Shown here: positions 54,012-64,000 of the stretch, one piece after another | Numbering within the stretch: position 1 is the stretch's first letter | How the letters are laid out: each line of letters opens with the position of its first letter | NCBI GenBank assembly: GCA_002077065.1 | Contig: NAJO01000008.1 | Location: forward strand, 744,001-808,000 | Length of the DNA stretch: 64,000 nt | From: Cryoendolithus antarcticus | Taxonomy: Eukaryota; Ascomycota; Dothideomycetes; Cladosporiales; Cladosporiaceae | Reading direction: 5' to 3' | The notes under the pieces: generated by a model | Told to the model about the DNA's origin: nothing | Database searches by the model: none | What the model saw: only the letters and a program-made list of their open reading frames with translations | Program-made: the position numbers and the translations under genes

Positions 54012-55862
54012 ATGGCGAGCAAGACAGGCCATGAAGACTCTGAAAGCTACCACTTCGTACTTGCTGGTGCTGGCTCAGCGGCATGTTTGATTGCATCGCG
54101 CCTCTCGCAACAGCTACCGGACCATCGCATCTTGGTTCTAGAGGCTGGCGAACACCTCCAGAATGATGCCAAGGTTCAGACACCTGGTCTGTCTGGCGCA
54201 CTGCAGGGAGACTCTAGCTACGACTGGGATCTCGCCAGTCAACCGGAGCCAGGCCTGAATGGCCGGACAATTCCTCACCCGAGAGGGAGGTTGGCAGGTG
54301 GGACTAGCGCGATCAACAGCCATAGTGTGGTGTTCCCGAATCATGAGTGGCAGGATCGTATCGCGAAGGATTTGCTGCCGGAGTCCGGTAGAGCGGACTG
54401 GAGTGCGCAGGGCATGCAGGACTGCTACGACCGGTGGCACGTCGTCACTGATCGAGAGAACGACGGTGGCAGCGAAGAGTGTATTCGGACGTGCTATCCT
54501 CATGAACTAGACGAGCTGCAGAAACGTTGGCACCCAGCATTCGAGGAGCTGGGGCATGTCTCGCCCGCTACGGCGTTCGCAGAAAGTTCGCCTGGCGCAG
54601 TCACTATCACCAATGCCATTGATGCCTCGAAGGGTGAGAGGAGTCATGCGGCTACGGCGTTCTTGGAACCTGCGTTGGCACGTGGTAATGTGACACTCAA
54701 GACGGGCGTGACGATCGACAAGATTGTGTTTGACGAGTCACGAGGCGGTGACGGGAAGCTCAGCGCGACGAGCGTACGCTACACCGACCACGGGGAGACT
54801 AGTCTGGTCAGTGCGAAAGAGATCATTCTATGCGCTGGAGTATTTGGATCTCCCGTGATTCTCGAGCGCTCAGGCATAGGATCCAAAATAGTCCTCGCAG
54901 CTGCAAACGTCCCAGTACTGTACGAACTACCAGGTGTAGGCGAGAATTTGCAAGACCATCTGAACTGCAGCTTATCGATCGAAGTCAACGACGATGTTCC
55001 AACCCGCGACAATGTCCTCCGCAGTCCAGACCTACAACGCGCCTCGTCGATGGAATATGAACGAAGTCACACCGGCCGACTCGCAGAGGGGCCAGCACAC
55101 AGCTTCGCCTTCACAGCCCTGCAGCTACTCGAAACGCCGGCTGAAACAGAAGAGCTCGTCAAAGCGACTAAACAGCATCTCCAAGCCGAGACCAAGCCAG
55201 GACTCAGCGCCCAATACTCCCTTATCCAATCCGCAATCCAAAGCCCCACCGAAGCAACAGCCTCGACCTTCCTCCTCCGCTGCCAGCGGAACCGAGACCT
55301 AGACTCCTTGCCACCAGGCACACCCGCCATGGTCCCCGGGAACTATGCCACAGTCGTCGCCATGCTAGCCCACCCCTTCTCCCGCGGCAGCAGCCACATC
55401 ACATCCCCTTCACCGTCCCAATACCCAACAATTAAATTCAACTACCTCTCCCACCCCCTCGACACCGAGATCTTCGCCCGGCATCTTCGCCTCATCGAAC
55501 GTCTGTTCCATGGTCCCACCTTCGCATCCCTCGCCAAACCCAATGGTCGTCGCTTGCCACGCAGTTGTCCCAAGCCAGTAGAGACGCTGGAGGAGGCGAG
55601 GGGCATCTTGCCGATCAACGCGGCTACGAACTATCATCCTTGTGGGACTTGTGCTATGATGAAGGAGGAGTTTGGGGGAGTGGTGGATGAGAGGTTGAGG
55701 GTTTATGGGACGGGGAATGTGAGGGTTTGCGATGCTAGTGTGCTGCCGGTCATTCCGAGGGGGAATATTTTGGCTGCGGTGTACGCATTTGCGGAGAAAG
55801 CGGCGGAGATTATCGTTAGGGAGGTCAAAGCGGAGCAGTCACGCTCGGTAGAGCAGACGTAG
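54012..55862 (+). CDS. GMC-family FAD oxidoreductase
   Basis: 616 aa, intronless, start in ideal context (caccATGg). Glucose-methanol-choline oxidoreductase fold. FAD-binding VLAGAGSAACLIASRLSQQL at 16-35 (dinucleotide loop GAGSAA), LVLEAGE at 41-47, GMC signature 1 GRLAGGTSAINSHSVVFP at 92-109, signature 2 ILCAGVFGSPVILERSGIG at about 271-289, and the C-terminal active site with catalytic His542 in YHPCGTCAM and Asn584 in IPRGNILAA. No signal peptide, so probably intracellular rather than a secreted aryl-alcohol or glucose oxidase. Choline dehydrogenase-like alcohol oxidation is the best guess; the substrate is not predictable. No cluster partner is seen. Confidence 0.9.
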   Translation: MASKTGHEDSESYHFVLAGAGSAACLIASRLSQQLPDHRILVLEAGEHLQNDAKVQTPGLSGALQGDSSYDWDLASQPEPGLNGRTIPHPRGRLAGGTSAINSHSVVFPNHEWQDRIAKDLLPESGRADWSAQGMQDCYDRWHVVTDRENDGGSEECIRTCYPHELDELQKRWHPAFEELGHVSPATAFAESSPGAVTITNAIDASKGERSHAATAFLEPALARGNVTLKTGVTIDKIVFDESRGGDGKLSATSVRYTDHGETSLVSAKEIILCAGVFGSPVILERSGIGSKIVLAAANVPVLYELPGVGENLQDHLNCSLSIEVNDDVPTRDNVLRSPDLQRASSMEYERSHTGRLAEGPAHSFAFTALQLLETPAETEELVKATKQHLQAETKPGLSAQYSLIQSAIQSPTEATASTFLLRCQRNRDLDSLPPGTPAMVPGNYATVVAMLAHPFSRGSSHITSPSPSQYPTIKFNYLSHPLDTEIFARHLRLIERLFHGPTFASLAKPNGRRLPRSCPKPVETLEEARGILPINAATNYHPCGTCAMMKEEFGGVVDERLRVYGTGNVRVCDASVLPVIPRGNILAAVYAFAEKAAEIIVREVKAEQSRSVEQT

Positions 55863-56235
55863 TCCGAATTGGGGCAAGATGCCGTTCTCAATGCAGAACA
55901 CCATGAAAAAGATCGCTTTTAGATAGACGACTGGAATCAATCGTGCTACCGTGAGCTTCATCTTCCTGTGATCGATGGGCTGGTGCTGTCGCCGCTATAT
56001 CACCGCGTACATGACATGATATATCCCTTGGCCTATGACGATGTTCCCACAACCATCACGCGACTTGCCGTCGCAGACAAGTGAATCTGCTGTCGCGAAG
56101 CACAGGCCACTCATATCACCGATTGTTGTACGGTACCTCGTCCAGTGCCAATCCTCGCAAATACCTCCACTTTCTCGCACTGTGATTTCGGAGCGCTTTG
56201 GACCACACTCACGCAACACTATAATCTCAGCTGCG
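55863..56235. other. Intergenic, nothing recognised
   Basis: 373 bp between two plus-strand genes. Confidence 0.5.
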
Positions 56236-57003
56236 ATGGCTCCTGTGAGTTGCCCACGTCGCTCTTCGCTGAACACCACTGACATCCATTCCAGCATGGC
56301 TCAAGCCTGCCAAAAGCCGCGACGGAAAGCGCAAAAGCGGCACGACGAGCATTCTTCTGTACGTCGGAACCCTGCTATGATCCCTCGAAAATGTTGCGCG
56401 ATTGTCTACGAGCGGAGATCTGTGAATCTGACGCACGACCAGGCGAACTCTGCCAGAAAGGCTACGCGCGCATGAACGAGTACGAAGCCCACGAGGGGAG
56501 CTACGATCATCAACATAGGAAGGTACGCCTCCCATTACTTCTCCACAGCTGCCGTCTCGCTCCACAGATTGCTCTCTGGCGTCCAAATTCCGCAGGTCGA
56601 CCGCTCTTAAGCCTGGTACTGACAGCATCCACAGCGATTGAAGGAGATGAAATCTCTAACCCGCGACCCGTCTCTGAATCAACCTAGCGCTTCCACATCC
56701 CGCTCCACGAAAGGAGGCGACGGCGAGTTGCGCTCTCTTGCCCTTCCCCCCACCACCCCGGCCACAGGAGCGAAGAAGAAACCCGTCTTCCGTACCGTGG
56801 GCGCCGCGCCCTCGGCACCCACTTCTTCCACGCCCTCAGCTGCACCCGTGAGCTCCCTGATGGGTGGTGGCGATGAGAGCGGTGCGATTCGCAACGGCTG
56901 GGCGAGTGAGGCGTATGATCCTGGGGTTGTGAATGGATGTAGTGACGACTGCGGGGTTTGCGATCCACGGACGAGGGGACGGGGGATCGTGTTACCGATA
57001 TGA
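56236..57003 (+). CDS. Twin CX9C protein with disordered C terminus
   Basis: Three exons, 56236-56244 (only MAP), 56295-56522, 56635-57003; introns of 50 and 112 nt, all GT-AG and in frame; 201 aa. Exon 2 contains C30-X9-C40 and C46-X9-C56 (PCYDPSKMLRDCLRAEIC, then GELC), a twin CX9C pattern as in CHCH proteins imported into the mitochondrial intermembrane space by Mia40. An extra Cys sits at 25. After a charged helix (HRKRLKEMKSLTRDP) comes a Pro/Ala/Ser-rich linker, and the C terminus has its own cysteines (NGCSDDCGVCDPRTRGRG). I do not recognise the full-length family; size and tail are unlike the known small CX9C proteins. The CHCH reading is inference from spacing. Confidence 0.65.
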
Positions 57004-57182
57004 GGCAGTACGGGCTGGTATTAGGGAATTGGTGGGTCGTGTGGGCTTAGCGACGGCGTTATGGGCAAGACGATGCACTCTCCTAAGACTGCCACATCAC
57101 GTATGACAATATCACGCACGAAACTCCCACAACAGACCTCAGTTCCCCTTCACTTTTACACCACGTCTACGCTATCCTACAT

Positions 57183-58580
57183 CTACGCACCAACACCCAC
57201 CCCTTCAACCCCACCCGGATCCAACCGCTCCCTCCACTCCTCCTCGCCCGCCTCCTCCGCCCCAGAAACTCTGACATCCAGCCTAGCGATCTCGCCCCTC
57301 TCCGCGTGCCGTTTCGGCTGTAGCGTAACTCTCTGCGCCACGGGATACACATACGCGCCCTTCTGCAGTCTGCCGTCACCCTTGCCAATATCCAGACTAG
57401 GATCATGCAGCGCAAGGCCGATAACGTCGTTGTAGAACTCGTCGAGCGAGCCGGCTTGGTGTTTCGTTTCGTACATGCGCAGTCGATCGAAGGGGAAGGA
57501 TTGCGTTGTTTCGTCGGGGTATAAGCTTGGGTCGTCGTGGTCGGGGTCGGTGGTGGAGAATATTCGCTTGAGGCTACGGACGTGGTCTTCGGAGGAGGGG
57601 ATGAAGTACTCGTAATCGAACTCTTTCATTGGCTTTTCCCCGCGCTTCCCTTCTTCCCAAGCTTCCTCTCGCTCAGCGTAGGCGGCATCTTGGGCTTCGT
57701 TCGCTACGGGGCGCAGGATCGCGGTGTCGAGACGTGTGTCGTAGCGTGTGGAGCCGAGCGGGTTGGCGCGGAATTTGAAGAGCATGTGCCAGCCGGAAGG
57801 AGGTATTGCGCTGAGGTCTGGGAGGAGGGGGTAGGAGTCTAGTAGTTCGAGTGAGGGTTTCGTGGGGTGGGTGGGGTTCGACCAAGCGTCTTGCTCGGCT
57901 GATGTTGAAGGAGCGCCGAGGATGTTGTGCTCGGTTTGCTCGCCTTGCACTACGTCTTCTGGGTAGGCGAGGTCGAAGCCTTTTACTATGTGTCGGATGA
58001 TGTTTAGGGGATCGTCTTTTTCTAGCGTGGTGTTGGATTTAGAGGATGTGCCATTCGTCTTTGGCTTGTGGTCGCTGCGGCGGTTGAGAATGTCTTTCGA
58101 CGAGCCAGTGGCGAACATCTGCGGACTACTGCTTGCGGCGTATTCTGTGCGACGGAGGAAGGAGACTTGATCTGTGGCTGAGGCGGATTTGGAGAGGGAT
58201 GCGAGGGGTCGGAGGAGAGGTTTGTCGCGCGGGTGGATATGACGGGGACCAGGGCGGATCATGATTGCTAAGTCTTGTCAGTGAACATGTTGTCGCCACG
58301 CTTACTATAGGGACCCACCAGACTCATCTCCATCGAATACACCCGGAATGCCCACCAAGTCTATGGGCATGCCGAGCTCTGCATCTGCTTCTATGTTGAG
58401 CGGCTGCTCTCGCGCCAGTCGCGAGGCATAGCCCGCGCTCGTGTACTGTCCTCCTGCTAAGCCTGTTCCGGGAATGTCGAGGAGCTTTGGGGGGAGAGGT
58501 GGTGGAGGGAGTTGGTTCGAGTAGCGAATGCGGGCGATGTAGTCCTGATGTACGCTGCGTTCGGGGCGTTGTGAGGACAT
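57183..58580 (-). CDS. PAF1: RNA polymerase II-associated factor Paf1
   Basis: Core subunit of the Paf1 complex, which travels with Pol II and promotes elongation and histone modification in the nucleus. Exon 1 58580-58319, exon 2 58267-57183, 51-nt intron (GTGGGT donor, CTTAG acceptor), 448 aa. Hallmarks: HQDYIARIRYSNQLPPPPLPPKLL at 11-34, a segment of the Paf1 domain near the Leo1-binding core; RDKPLLRPLASLSKS with VSFLRRTEYAAS; IVKGFDLAYPED; DLSAIPPSGWHMLFKFRANP; and FDYEYFIPSSEDHVRSLKRI. The C-terminal region ends in a Gly-rich tail rather than the long acidic tail of some orthologues. Divergent from MCM10, with 296 bp between starts. Confidence 0.92.
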
Positions 58581-58876
58581 GTTGCGTGATTGCTACACTT
58601 CTCCGCGAGCTACAGCACAATCACCTCGATGCAATGAGCGATACGCGACTTCCTGTCACTGACATTGAAAGTCCAAAGTGAGGTGTCGCGCGTCGGGGGA
58701 AGCGGAGCGAGGTCCGGTGAGCCTCAGGCCCATCACTGTAAAGTGAAACGCGACTCCACGCGTTTCATGGAGGCAATCGGCATTGGCGATAGCGACAAGG
58801 ATGGCGGCTGTGTAACGGTATCGCTGCACGATAACATTGACACGATATGAGCGTACGATAGCAGTCCAACGACAAG
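58581..58876. promoter_or_regulatory. Shared divergent promoter of PAF1 and MCM10
   Basis: 296 bp between the two starts, with no other gene. Both genes act on nuclear DNA/RNA processes, so coregulation is possible, but no named motif was identified. Confidence 0.5.
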
Positions 58877-61300
58877 ATGGTCGTCGTCCGCGAGTCTCCT
58901 CAGTCCAAGCTCTCACCAAGCAAGTCACTCGCCCAATGGCCGCCTCGCAGTCCCTTCGAATGTCTGTCACCGAGTGGACGAGAGAAGTGGCAGCAACAGA
59001 GGCAGCGCGTAGCTGAACGCACGCCTTCACCTTCACCTCTCAGGCGACCTATGAGCAGCTCGAGAGTGCTGCAAGATTTGGCCGCCGAAGCAGGCGCTGA
59101 CAGCGACGACGAGGAGGCACTGGAGCTGGAGCTGCGGGAGATTGAGGTGAAGAGGAAGCTCAAGAAGCTGCGGGATGCGAAGAAAGCGGACGACTCACAG
59201 GCTGGCTCGATCAGATCGACTCGGAAAGTTGAGCGAACAGACAGCACGAGGGAGCCACCTGCGAAGCTGCGGCCAGCAGTACAAGCTCTCTCAAGCCATC
59301 GCAACGTCGAGGTCCCTCTATCGCCCATCCGCCGTGTACGAGAGCCTGCAGAGCCTGTGTCGCCTGCTCGAGCCCGCTTAGGTCTCACAGCAGCTGCTCG
59401 AGCCCAGGACGTGTCACTCAAGCGCGCTAGGGACGGCACTCAGATTCAACATACGGATTCGAGCAATGCTCACAGTGCGCTGAGTGCTGCTACTCAGACA
59501 TCAAAGCCCGTGTCTTCGTTCAGTCAGCGGCTGGCCAAGTCGCAGGCGGAACAGCTTGAACAGGAGGGGCGCAATGAGAGAATTGAGCGGGCGAGGAGCA
59601 AGGGCTTTGCTTTAGGCTCTGATTTGAGCAGCTCAGCAGCGCCTCGAAGTCTGACGCGGGAAGACAGTACTCGAGCTGGATCAAAGTCTCGCACTGAGCG
59701 GATGCCGTCTCCCAGTAAGGCAGCTGCACCTCGTAGTAGTGGAAGCGCGAGGTCTGGCGAGTCACGTTCAGAGGTGACTCCGCGATTCCGTGCAGCTAGG
59801 ACGGAGGCTAGACCTCAAGCATCAGAGATCCCGCCAGCACAAGAAGATGCCACAATGTCCGACAGCGTCTTCGATCCTCCGCCACCACATTCATCCTCAG
59901 ACGGCTCAGGCTACGACCCCTTCTCCGGCATTCACCTCAGCAAACGTCAAGTCCCACACTCCGATGTCGCCCGTGCCTTCGAGGAGAGCGAGATCTATAC
60001 CCTTCCCCGATTGCTCAAAGAAGTCAAAGCACCTGACTACGACCCGCCGGACTGTGAAGCAGACTACATCGTTCTCGGGATTTTAGCCTCAAAGTCCACA
60101 CCCTATACCCAGAAATCTAATCACCGCACAAACGACGCAGACAAACCTCAAGAAGACGCCTCCGCTCCGCGAAATAAGTTCATGGTGCTCACCCTGACCG
60201 ATCTAAAATGGACAGTCGACCTCTTCCTCTTCGGCAGCGCATTCGATCAATTCTGGAAGCTCACCCCGGGTACCTTGCTCGCAATCCAGAATCCTGCCAT
60301 CTTACCACCAAAAGGCAACCATCATTCTGGCGCCTTCAGTCTCAAGCTGGGCAGCTCGGAAGACAGAGTGATGGAAATTGGCACCGCACGCGACTTGTCT
60401 TACTGCGTGAGCATCAAAAAAGACGGTCAGCCCTGCGCTACATGGGTCGACAAACGCAGCTCCGATATATGTGAATTCCACCTCGCACTTCTGGTCGACA
60501 AATCCCGCAAGTCGCGTATGGAAGTCAACGGCATGTTCCGCGGCGGTACCACTCGTTCAACATCACCTAATGCCCGCGGCCGCCGTGGAACACGTAGCCA
60601 TCGTCCTGGAGAGCCTGCTGCGAAGCCTAAGGTCGGGACTTATTCGAGAGAGCACGGCCAACTCTTCAGCCTCCCCTCCACTGGCCCTGGCCGCTCCGCA
60701 GCCTCGATCCTAGACGCCGAAGATGCCTCCACCCTCGCCTCCCTAACCTCCGAAGAGTCTTCCCGCCGCCGCATCGCCGCCGCGCAACGCGAGCGCGACT
60801 TAGCGTCCCAACTCTCCGCCCTACCCTCTACAATCGGCGTCGATTACCTCCGCGCCGCTGGCCGGGGCAAAGGCCCCAGCCAATCCGACAACACGGACGA
60901 CGCTAGAGGAGCAGGCATCTTCGAAGAAAAGAAATCTGCCCGCGAGCTAGGTCTGCTGAACAATAGCGCTGCGGCATCCCGGCTCTCCCCTGCCAAGGAC
61001 AGGAAAGCCCATTTCGGCTCCGCTGCCGTTGGGACCTCTGGCCGGAACGCCATGGGCTGGGGCGGGCACGCGAAGTGGGGATTACTGCAGCCGAATGCTA
61101 CATTTGCTGAGACTGCGGGGGAGGGGAGCGCGAAAGAGGGTGTGGGGAGCGTGAAGAGTGCTATGAGAGGCCGGAGTCGGAGTCCGGAGAAGAAGAAAGC
61201 GAGGATTCTGATTGAGGGGAAGGGGGTCAGGACGCCGGGACGGGAGAGTTTGGGAATGACTGTTGGGGAAGAGGATGGGGATGAGTTGGATATTGTTTGA
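58877..61300 (+). CDS. MCM10: DNA replication factor Mcm10
   Basis: Needed for activation of the CMG helicase and origin unwinding, with a role in Pol alpha stability. 807 aa, intronless. N-terminal coiled coil/charged region (EEALELELREIEVKRKLKKL at about 77-96). The conserved internal domain covers about 350-560: SEIYTLPRLLKEVKAPDYDP, ADYIVLGILASKS, FMVLTLTDLKWTVDLFLFGS (OB fold), PGTLLAIQNPAIL. The Mcm10 zinc finger CX9CX11CX2H is complete (SYCVSIKKDGQPC ... DICEFH). A disordered, Ser/Arg-rich C-terminal region follows (GRSRSPEKKKARILIEGKG). The separate C-terminal zinc domain of animal Mcm10 is absent, as usual in fungi. Confidence 0.94.
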   Translation: MVVVRESPQSKLSPSKSLAQWPPRSPFECLSPSGREKWQQQRQRVAERTPSPSPLRRPMSSSRVLQDLAAEAGADSDDEEALELELREIEVKRKLKKLRDAKKADDSQAGSIRSTRKVERTDSTREPPAKLRPAVQALSSHRNVEVPLSPIRRVREPAEPVSPARARLGLTAAARAQDVSLKRARDGTQIQHTDSSNAHSALSAATQTSKPVSSFSQRLAKSQAEQLEQEGRNERIERARSKGFALGSDLSSSAAPRSLTREDSTRAGSKSRTERMPSPSKAAAPRSSGSARSGESRSEVTPRFRAARTEARPQASEIPPAQEDATMSDSVFDPPPPHSSSDGSGYDPFSGIHLSKRQVPHSDVARAFEESEIYTLPRLLKEVKAPDYDPPDCEADYIVLGILASKSTPYTQKSNHRTNDADKPQEDASAPRNKFMVLTLTDLKWTVDLFLFGSAFDQFWKLTPGTLLAIQNPAILPPKGNHHSGAFSLKLGSSEDRVMEIGTARDLSYCVSIKKDGQPCATWVDKRSSDICEFHLALLVDKSRKSRMEVNGMFRGGTTRSTSPNARGRRGTRSHRPGEPAAKPKVGTYSREHGQLFSLPSTGPGRSAASILDAEDASTLASLTSEESSRRRIAAAQRERDLASQLSALPSTIGVDYLRAAGRGKGPSQSDNTDDARGAGIFEEKKSARELGLLNNSAAASRLSPAKDRKAHFGSAAVGTSGRNAMGWGGHAKWGLLQPNATFAETAGEGSAKEGVGSVKSAMRGRSRSPEKKKARILIEGKGVRTPGRESLGMTVGEEDGDELDIV

Positions 61301-61448
61301 TGCGATGGATGGGGTGTGAAGGTCTATGATGGCTACGCCGGCCTTGTATGGAATCCGCGAGCGAATGTCTGTCCCAGCCGTCTCTACCCTTTCCCACAAC
61401 GCCGTGCTCCCATGCTGGTTTCTGCATAAACGCAAGCCACACAACCCA

Positions 61449-64000
61449 TCAGATGCTCGCGCGTCTCGGCGCACCCATTCTCCGCACCCTTCTCTCGCCC
61501 TCTGTCATGCCGTCCGTGGTTCCCAGTCCTTCGCCTTCTAATCCACCTTCTTCCCGTAGTTCTTCGAGGAACTTCTTGCCGTACAAGTAGCCAACACGGT
61601 ATATCTCCTCGAATTTCCCGAATTCCAGCGTCCCGTACGCTTCGATCGGTGGACGCATATACCTACACCCCGGCGTCGTCTTCGCCCGCTCCAAGTTCTC
61701 GTAGCTACTCACATAAGCAAGCCGGGCCTGGATTTCTGACAGTGTGGGTGGGTTTGGGTAAGAGGAGAAAGGATTCCAGCGATTCAAGCTTGCCCATGTG
61801 CCGGAGAGGCTGTCGCCGTAGTTTTGAGGCGTGGTGTCATCTAGAGCGCCGACGTCTATGGCGAAGATCAAGCTGGCGCCCAAGGTCTTCATGTGGCTCA
61901 CTGTCAAATTGTCGACGTACCCGCCATCGAGCAGCATGTTGCCTTCGTCGCACATTGGCGGCAACAAACCCGCTAAGCTCATGGAAGCGCGAACGTACCG
62001 CCAGACGTAGCCTGACGTGTGGATCTCGGAACGAGAATGCGAGATGTTAGTGGTGTTGCAGTAGAACTCCAGCCAGAAATCTTCAATCTGCGCGTCGCCG
62101 AAAGTCTTGAAGATTCCTCTATTGAACTCGTGCCCGGTTGTGTACGAGGCGGAAGGGTAAGTGACATCGAGCGCGAACCGCCACATACTGCCCATTCTAC
62201 CCGCGAACTTCTTCGCGCGACCGTACATGGGTACGACGTCTGCGTCCCAGGCGTAGAGTGCGCCGATGAAGGCTCCGATTGAGGTGCCGCCTATGATGTC
62301 GATGGGCAGTCCGGCTTCTTCGAGCGCGCGGATGATGCCTACATGCGCTATGCCTCTCGCTCCCCCGCCGCCCAGTACAAGACCGACTGAGCGGCCGCAG
62401 AGGCGGCGCGCAAGGCGGTGGAAGTCGCCTTTGAAAGGCGTGTCGGCTGAGTAGAGCGGAGTTTGGCGGACACGGCGAGAGGTGTACTTTTGGATCTCGG
62501 CTTGCAGTATTTGCACGCGGTGTTTGAGTGCCGTGCCAAAGCGCTTTCCCATCGGATGTGGCGTTGGCTCGGCAGCGCTGGAGCGATAGGACATCTGGAT
62601 ATGGTGATGTCCGCCGTTGATCCAGGTACGGTTGCGGAGCCATTGTCTCGTCAAGCCCGCGGGACAGTAGCGTTCAGCGTGGAGGAGGATGAGCTCTTTG
62701 CGGGCTGTGGTCTTGGTGGTGAGGAGGAAGCGCTCGTACTCGCCTATCGCTGGGGAAGACTCGGCGAGACCGACCAGGAAGATGCAGTCGGCTTGGCTGA
62801 TGCAGGTCTGAGTCCAGGGGGAGGTGACACTAGTGTCGGCTATGTAGAGGACTAGGCCGTACTTCTCCTCGAGATCGGCGAGGTACTGAGAAAGTTTGAG
62901 CTTGCCCATCTTGTTGAAGGCGTGGCGGCCGAGGTGATTAAGGATGGAGGATTGGTTGAGGGAGGTTACACCATTGGGCGTGCCGATCTGGTGGAGGGCT
63001 GTCTGTAGCTTGTGGGCGAACTCGACTACTGGCACGCCGGACGTACAGGGGACGATCGCTACAGTCCGTAGATTGTGTGTCGATGTGGCCTTGGGTCTCG
63101 ACACGGACATCTTGCTTTCGTGCGTTGGCTCAGCCATCGGTCCTTCTACCAATGCTCGCATGCGTGAGGCGATGATCTTGGACACCTTGATCGTGATTCC
63201 GGGATGCTCTTGCGCGAGGCTGTTGAACAGTGTCTTCGGTAGCTTCGCCAGTTCAGTGTCGCGAATTGCATGCAGCGTGCCAGGCCGCCTTGACTCTGTC
63301 AGGACTTCCAGCTCGCCGACGCTGTCGCCCTGACCATACTCGCCAATGACCTTCATCTTGCCATCGCCACTCTCCTGTATGGCTCTCAAACGACCATTGA
63401 GTACAATGTAGATGGCATCGCTCTCATCTTTCTTATTGTAGATCACATGGCCAGCGTTCACCTGCACCCACTCCAGCGCAAAGTCGATGTGTAGTATGAT
63501 GCGTGGGAGCAGATTGGCAAGGCGCTTCGCCATCGTCAGAAGAACAATTGGGTATCGCTCAACAATCTTCTCGACCGCGAGTCTGGGTAGGAATCCAACA
63601 TACACGTCCGTCTTCGCCGTGACATCGATGAATGATCTGTACGAGGAGACCGTGCCAAGGTAGCCCGCCAGTCCGCCTGGCTTGATGAGGAAGAGGCTCT
63701 TCTTATGCACGGACTTTCGCTTCTGATTTGGTGGCTTGCCCACAGACCCTGATCGTGAGCCGCTTCTTCGTCGCGCGTGTGGGTTGAGCAACTGGGCCGC
63801 CTCGATGCCAGTGTGTCCCGGCAATGTACCGAGTACGTTCGGATCCATGTCCTGTTCATCGACCGTGACACTGACGTCTAGGAAGCCATCGATCACGTAG
63901 TAAAGACCAGGATTACGCTCACCCTGCTCGACCAGGACGGAACCTTTGGGAAAGCAGACAATTTCGATTTCATGCCGTAGATCTTCGAGCATGTTCGCCG
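61449..64000 (-). CDS. NTE1: Lysophospholipase NTE1 (patatin), 5' end outside window
   Basis: ER phospholipase B that deacylates phosphatidylcholine to glycerophosphocholine. The frame is open through the right edge; 850 codons are present of a protein usually 1400-1700 aa. Order: first visible cyclic-nucleotide-binding-like domain ([20 protein letters not shown]), a second one at about 190-290 ([38 protein letters not shown]), then an NTE regulatory segment. The patatin domain starts at about residue 535 of the fragment: [16 protein letters not shown] (oxyanion loop), the catalytic Ser in [14 protein letters not shown] and the catalytic Asp in [13 protein letters not shown]. The Ser-Asp dyad is intact. 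The C terminus is complete ([10 protein letters not shown]). The N-terminal membrane segment and first cNMP domain are outside. Confidence 0.95.
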   Translation of the reverse strand, partial: ANMLEDLRHEIEIVCFPKGSVLVEQGERNPGLYYVIDGFLDVSVTVDEQDMDPNVLGTLPGHTGIEAAQLLNPHARRRSGSRSGSVGKPPNQKRKSVHKKSLFLIKPGGLAGYLGTVSSYRSFIDVTAKTDVYVGFLPRLAVEKIVERYPIVLLTMAKRLANLLPRIILHIDFALEWVQVNAGHVIYNKKDESDAIYIVLNGRLRAIQESGDGKMKVIGEYGQGDSVGELEVLTESRRPGTLHAIRDTELAKLPKTLFNSLAQEHPGITIKVSKIIASRMRALVEGPMAEPTHESKMSVSRPKATSTHNLRTVAIVPCTSGVPVVEFAHKLQTALHQIGTPNGVTSLNQSSILNHLGRHAFNKMGKLKLSQYLADLEEKYGLVLYIADTSVTSPWTQTCISQADCIFLVGLAESSPAIGEYERFLLTTKTTARKELILLHAERYCPAGLTRQWLRNRTWINGGHHHIQMSYRSSAAEPTPHPMGKRFGTALKHRVQILQAEIQKYTSRRVRQTPLYSADTPFKGDFHRLARRLCGRSVGLVLGGGGARGIAHVGIIRALEEAGLPIDIIGGTSIGAFIGALYAWDADVVPMYGRAKKFAGRMGSMWRFALDVTYPSASYTTGHEFNRGIFKTFGDAQIEDFWLEFYCNTTNISHSRSEIHTSGYVWRYVRASMSLAGLLPPMCDEGNMLLDGGYVDNLTVSHMKTLGASLIFAIDVGALDDTTPQNYGDSLSGTWASLNRWNPFSSYPNPPTLSEIQARLAYVSSYENLERAKTTPGCRYMRPPIEAYGTLEFGKFEEIYRVGYLYGKKFLEELREEGGLEGEGLGTTDGMTEGERRVRRMGAPRRASI

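Noticed and set aside
1..64000. Search for transposons, CRISPR arrays, rRNA and terminal repeats
   Set aside because: No transposase or reverse-transcriptase motifs, long terminal repeats, regular spacer arrays or rRNA segments were recognised by eye; weak or decayed elements cannot be excluded.

Overview
The window is nuclear DNA of a filamentous ascomycete, most likely a Dothideomycete. This is inferred from gene content, GT-AG introns of mostly 50-60 nt with CTRAC-like branch sites, intron-bearing tRNAs and a mix of short intergenic gaps with some long empty ones. About 33 protein-coding loci and two tRNA genes can be supported. No transposon, rRNA or CRISPR array is visible. Exon joins below were worked out by hand from splice sites and reading frame; product names come from motif recognition, not from a database search.

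Layout. 1-9 kb: 3' end of a seipin gene, an FG-repeat-bearing NIC96/Nup93 nucleoporin, an RRM/RGG RNA-binding protein, a disordered conserved protein and a small coiled-coil protein. 9-20 kb: several unrecognised proteins, mitochondrial enoyl reductase ETR1, a TACC-like spindle coiled-coil protein, then about 4 kb that is nearly gene-free and includes a degenerate low-complexity block. 20-37 kb: a zinc-binding protein that appears frameshifted, a serine-rich coiled-coil protein, the GPI-lipid remodelling protein PER1, tRNA-Thr(CGU), a rhodanese-PTP phosphatase, an SDR oxidoreductase, tRNA-Thr(AGU), a double CENP-V/GFA protein, the nuclear-envelope protein Brr6/Brl1 and a Nop8-like nucleolar protein.

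37.6-49 kb is the least ordinary part. It holds a small secreted/membrane cysteine protein, a roughly 1590-residue predicted cell-wall protein with two PIR-type C-terminal modules, six hevein (CBM18) modules and a GPI signal, and a cluster of three homologous small secreted cysteine-rich proteins. A DUF2458-like gene and an unknown gene lie between them. 49-64 kb returns to housekeeping: eIF3c, MCP1-like, a GMC oxidoreductase, a twin-CX9C protein, PAF1 and MCM10 from a shared divergent promoter, and the 3' part of the lysophospholipase gene NTE1, which runs out of the window.

The genes do not form one pathway. Themes are nuclear envelope and pores (NIC96, Brr6/Brl1), lipid handling at the ER (seipin, PER1, NTE1), transcription and replication (PAF1, MCM10), and a secreted/cell-wall island. 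Three loci (5.5 kb, 21.4 kb, 40.9 kb) cannot be joined in one frame by canonical splicing and may be assembly indels or real lesions.
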